The position numbers were made by a program, and so were the translations under genes. This document shows, piece after piece, positions 5,811 through 7,813 of a stretch of 7,813 nucleotides of DNA; the stretch's first letter is position 1; the number at the start of each line of letters is the position of its first letter. The stretch is from an uncultured Clostridia bacterium (lineage in GTDB: Bacteria > Bacillota > Clostridia > Lachnospirales > Anaerotignaceae), in assembly GCA_958420075.1 (NCBI GenBank), contig CATZIM010000075.1:1-7813 (forward strand), read 5' to 3'. The notes below the pieces were generated by a model. That model was not told the DNA's origin and ran no database searches. It was given only the letters and a program-made list of their open reading frames with translations.

Positions 5811-5817
5811 AGAGGTG
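5811..5817 (+). promoter_or_regulatory. Shine-Dalgarno AGAGGTG that decides the folC start
   Basis: AGAGGTG sits six bases before the ATG at 5824. The alternative in-frame ATG at 5791 overlaps the -10 box and has no ribosome site. Confidence 0.8.
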
Positions 5818-5823
5818 TGTAAC

Positions 5824-7116
5824 ATGAATTATATGGAATCAATCAAATATCTCGAAGAAGAAGTAGGATTTGCATCTGTTCCCGGTTTATCCCGTATTCA
5901 AGCATTGCTGAAAAGACTTGGCAATCCAGAAAAAAAGCTGCGCTGTATTCACGTGGCAGGAACAAATGGGAAAGGTTCTTCCGTTGCAATGCTTTCTTCT
6001 GTGCTGCGCGAAAACGGCTGTAAAACGGCTTCTTATACGTCACCTCATCTGCATCGTTATAATGAACGTTTTGTCATCAATGGTCAGGAAATTTCTGACG
6101 AACAGTTTGCGGAGGAAATCTCTCTGATGCGTGCGTATTGTGAAGCGATGGCAGCGGCAGGAGAAGATGTTCCAACTCTTTTCGAAATCGTTACAGCTGC
6201 TGCATTCCATTATTTTGCGGAACAACAGGTAGATATAGCTGTTATGGAAGTCGGTCTGGGCGGCACATATGATGCAACCAATGTGATTGAAGCACCCCTC
6301 TTGAGTCTGATTATGTCCATTAGTATGGATCATATGGATTATCTCGGAAATACACTTTCTGATATTGCTCGTGAAAAATGCGGAATCATCAAGAAAAATT
6401 GCCCTGTGGTGTTGTATTCTCAGGAAAAAATAGTATATAATATGGCTAAGGAAATGGCACAAGCCCTTTCTGCACCTTTTTACTGCGAAACTGAAAATCA
6501 GATTTCCGTTCATAAACAGGATTTTGACGGAACGATTTTTTCCGTGAAAAATCATCTAATTGATTATCAAGAATTGATACTGCCCCTTCCGGGCGATTAC
6601 CAGATTGCCAATTGTATAACCGTATTGAATGCCTGTGCGATTTTGCAGCAGCTTGGACTGCCTTTGACAGAAGAAACCATTCGCAGAGGAATTTTGCATG
6701 CTTTCTGGCATGGGCGCATGGAAGTTTTAAAACACCATCCTCTTGTGCTTTTGGATGGCGCCCATAATGCAGATGGCATTGCAAAACTGGCGCAATCCCT
6801 TCCTCATTATGTGAATGGAAAAAAAATCACCTTGGTACTTGGCGTATTGGGTGATAAAGAATATCCTTTGATGCTGTCAGAAATTTTCCCACTGATTCAT
6901 CAAGCTGTTTTGACAGAGCCTTTGAGCGAAAGAAAACTGGATTTGGAATCTTTAGCGAAAGCAACAGCACATTTCCATAAACCGGTTATATTGGAAAAAG
7001 AAATCCCACGTGCATTTGACCGTGCTTTGGAAATTACAGATAAAGACGATATGATACTGTGTTGCGGTTCTTTATACATGATTGGCGAAATTCGAGAATA
7101 TATACTTTCATTGTGA
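5824..7116 (+). CDS. folC: Folylpolyglutamate synthase / dihydrofolate synthase FolC
   Basis: FolC is a cytoplasmic Mur-ligase-fold enzyme that adds glutamate to folates with ATP and, in bifunctional members, joins glutamate to dihydropteroate. From the ATG at 5824 it has 430 residues, a normal length. Visible motifs are the P-loop HVAGTNGKGSS (43-53), YTSPHLHRYNER (71-82), FEIVTAAAFHYF (about 120-131), MEVGLGGTYDATN (about 141-153), the EKCGIIK segment where the family has its modified lysine, HGRMEVL, and LLDGAHNADGI near residue 312. The frame extends 11 codons upstream to an ATG at 5791, but that codon lies in the TATAAT box. Whether the enzyme has both activities cannot be told from sequence. 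No other folate gene is in the window. It heads a plus-strand operon with the two following genes, spaced 16 and 15 bases apart. Confidence 0.95.
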   Translation: MNYMESIKYLEEEVGFASVPGLSRIQALLKRLGNPEKKLRCIHVAGTNGKGSSVAMLSSVLRENGCKTASYTSPHLHRYNERFVINGQEISDEQFAEEISLMRAYCEAMAAAGEDVPTLFEIVTAAAFHYFAEQQVDIAVMEVGLGGTYDATNVIEAPLLSLIMSISMDHMDYLGNTLSDIAREKCGIIKKNCPVVLYSQEKIVYNMAKEMAQALSAPFYCETENQISVHKQDFDGTIFSVKNHLIDYQELILPLPGDYQIANCITVLNACAILQQLGLPLTEETIRRGILHAFWHGRMEVLKHHPLVLLDGAHNADGIAKLAQSLPHYVNGKKITLVLGVLGDKEYPLMLSEIFPLIHQAVLTEPLSERKLDLESLAKATAHFHKPVILEKEIPRAFDRALEITDKDDMILCCGSLYMIGEIREYILSL

Positions 7117-7132
7117 TTGGAGGAATATATAA

Positions 7133-7303
7133 ATGTTGAACTTTAAAGAAGAATTGAAAAAATACCAGCCTTTGATGGAACTGGATGATATACAAAGTGC
7201 CCTGCAGCCTTCTCAGATGCAGGATCTGCTGGATATTTTACAGCATATTGCGAAAGAAAATAAACCACAGGATACCTCTGCCAGCCAGGCTGAGGAAGCG
7301 TAA
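7133..7303 (+). CDS. Small hypothetical protein (56 residues) between folC and the zinc-ribbon/TPR gene
   Basis: I do not recognise this protein. ATG at 7133 follows a strong GGAGG (7119-7123) with a nine-base spacer, and the frame ends in TAA at 7301-7303. The sequence begins MLNFKEELKKYQPLMELDDI and continues with a Gln/Leu-rich probable helix (QSALQPSQMQ, then DLLDILQHIAKE), ending in a polar, acidic, disordered-looking tail (DTSASQAEEA). It has no membrane segment, signal peptide or cysteine. The charge pattern and heptad-like leucines suggest a short helical, perhaps protein-binding, peptide. Tight spacing to folC (16 bases) and to the next gene (15 bases, with a ribosome site touching its stop) indicates co-transcription. 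Its role may lie with the downstream TPR protein. It is too short for many gene finders but well supported by its signals. Confidence 0.82.
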   Translation: MLNFKEELKKYQPLMELDDIQSALQPSQMQDLLDILQHIAKENKPQDTSASQAEEA

Positions 7304-7318
7304 AGGAGTCGATGGATT

Positions 7319-7813
7319 ATGAAATGCCCTAACTGCGGCAATACTGTTCCAAATGGCTTCCTCTGCCCTTCCTGCGGTGTAGATACATATATCTTTAAAA
7401 AAGCACGAAATGCTTCTATTCGCCTGTATAATGAGGGCTTGGAAGCGGCTTTGGCCCAGGATCTTTCTGCGGCGGCAACCTTATTGGAACAGAGTATTTT
7501 ATTTGATAAAAACAACTATCAGGCGCGTAACCTGCTTGGATTGGTTTATGCGGAAACCGGCCGTATGGCAGATGCTTTAAAGCATTGGATTGTCAGCAAT
7601 TCTTTGGTCAGCGAAAACAACCCTGCTGCCGGATATATTGAATATTTGCAGAAACATGCCAGAGAGATGGATCAATATAACGATGCTGTGCGTTTGTATA
7701 ATCAAGCGCTGCATTATCTCCATCAGGGAAGCGACGACCTGGCCATTATTCAGTTGAAAAAAAGTCTGGACTTAAGTCCCGGTTTTATTGATGCTAATAA
7801 TTTGATGACTTTA
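7319..7813 (+). CDS. Zinc-ribbon and TPR-repeat protein (3' end beyond window)
   Basis: The visible 165 residues open with a four-cysteine zinc ribbon, MKCPNCGNTVPNGFLCPSCG (Cys3, Cys6, Cys16, Cys19). Helical repeats of tetratricopeptide character follow, for example NEGLEAALAQDLSAAATLLEQ (38-58), ARNLLGLVYAETGRMADALKHW (69-90), YNDAVRLYNQALHYLHQG (120-137) and LAIIQLKKSLDLSPGFIDAN (141-160). TPR arrays bind other proteins, and the ribbon may bind zinc or nucleic acid. No specific function is recognised. The ATG at 7319 lies 10 bases after AAAGGAG (7302-7308). A nearer ATG at 7312 is in another frame and stops after six codons. The gene is still open at the window end, so length and any C-terminal membrane or other domain are unknown. 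It is likely the third gene of the folC operon. Confidence 0.85.
   Translation, partial: MKCPNCGNTVPNGFLCPSCGVDTYIFKKARNASIRLYNEGLEAALAQDLSAAATLLEQSILFDKNNYQARNLLGLVYAETGRMADALKHWIVSNSLVSENNPAAGYIEYLQKHAREMDQYNDAVRLYNQALHYLHQGSDDLAIIQLKKSLDLSPGFIDANNLMTL

Noticed and set aside
6040..6555. 171-codon open frame on the minus strand
   Set aside because: It is antisense to folC and has no recognisable motif or ribosome site.
7312..7332. Mini-frame ATG...TAA of six codons overlapping the start of the TPR gene
   Set aside because: Its spacing from the AAAGGAG site is only three bases, so it is likely incidental. The TPR start at 7319 is better placed.
7213..7515. 100-codon open frame on the minus strand
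   Set aside because: It spans the antisense of two well-supported plus-strand genes and has no signals of its own.

Overview
The window is ordinary chromosomal DNA from a spore-forming, low-to-moderate GC Firmicute, most likely a member of Clostridia (a Lachnospirales-like relative is a guess). The evidence is two sporulation loci (spoIIAA-spoIIAB and sigK), a mltG-trmR-trhP block resembling the Bacillus subtilis yrrL-yrrM-yrrN/yrrO cluster, strong AGGAGG-type ribosome binding sites and TATAAT promoters. I see no transposon, phage gene, CRISPR array, tRNA or rRNA.

Layout. (1) Positions 1-683, minus strand: the cut-off spoIIAB (anti-sigma F kinase) and complete spoIIAA (anti-anti-sigma factor), overlapping by ATGA. 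sigF would be expected just beyond the left edge. (2) Positions 861-1562, plus strand: an intact sigK, the late mother-cell sigma factor, divergent from spoIIA. The 177-base gap holds a good sigma-H-like promoter facing spoIIA and a plausible sigma-E-like promoter facing sigK. (3) Positions 1575-2115, minus strand: a MarR-type regulator with its own sigma-A-like promoter, a perfect inverted repeat inside the promoter spacer (candidate autoregulatory operator) and a rho-independent terminator. (4) Positions 2122-5698, minus strand: a three-gene operon mltG, trmR, trhP (in transcription order) behind one sigma-A-like promoter. MltG is a membrane-anchored murein transglycosylase with an unusually long charged cytoplasmic tail. 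TrhP and TrmR together would make 5-methoxyuridine at the tRNA wobble position. (5) Positions 5765-7813, plus strand: folC behind an extended -10 promoter, then a 56-residue unknown protein and the start of a zinc-ribbon/TPR protein, tightly spaced as one transcript.

Two gene starts are easily mis-called. The long mltG reading frame starts at a TTG whose codons contain the Shine-Dalgarno sequence, and the long folC frame starts at an ATG lying inside the -10 box. The downstream ATGs (5634 on minus, 5824 on plus) are the supported starts. The sigK start is truly uncertain (GTG 861 or TTG 870).

I did not find a convincing undescribed system. The points most worth a second look are the atypical, lipoprotein-signal-like N-terminus of SigK, the repeat-bearing tail of MltG, the palindrome in the marR promoter, the sigK/spoIIA adjacency, and the small unknown gene between folC and the TPR gene.
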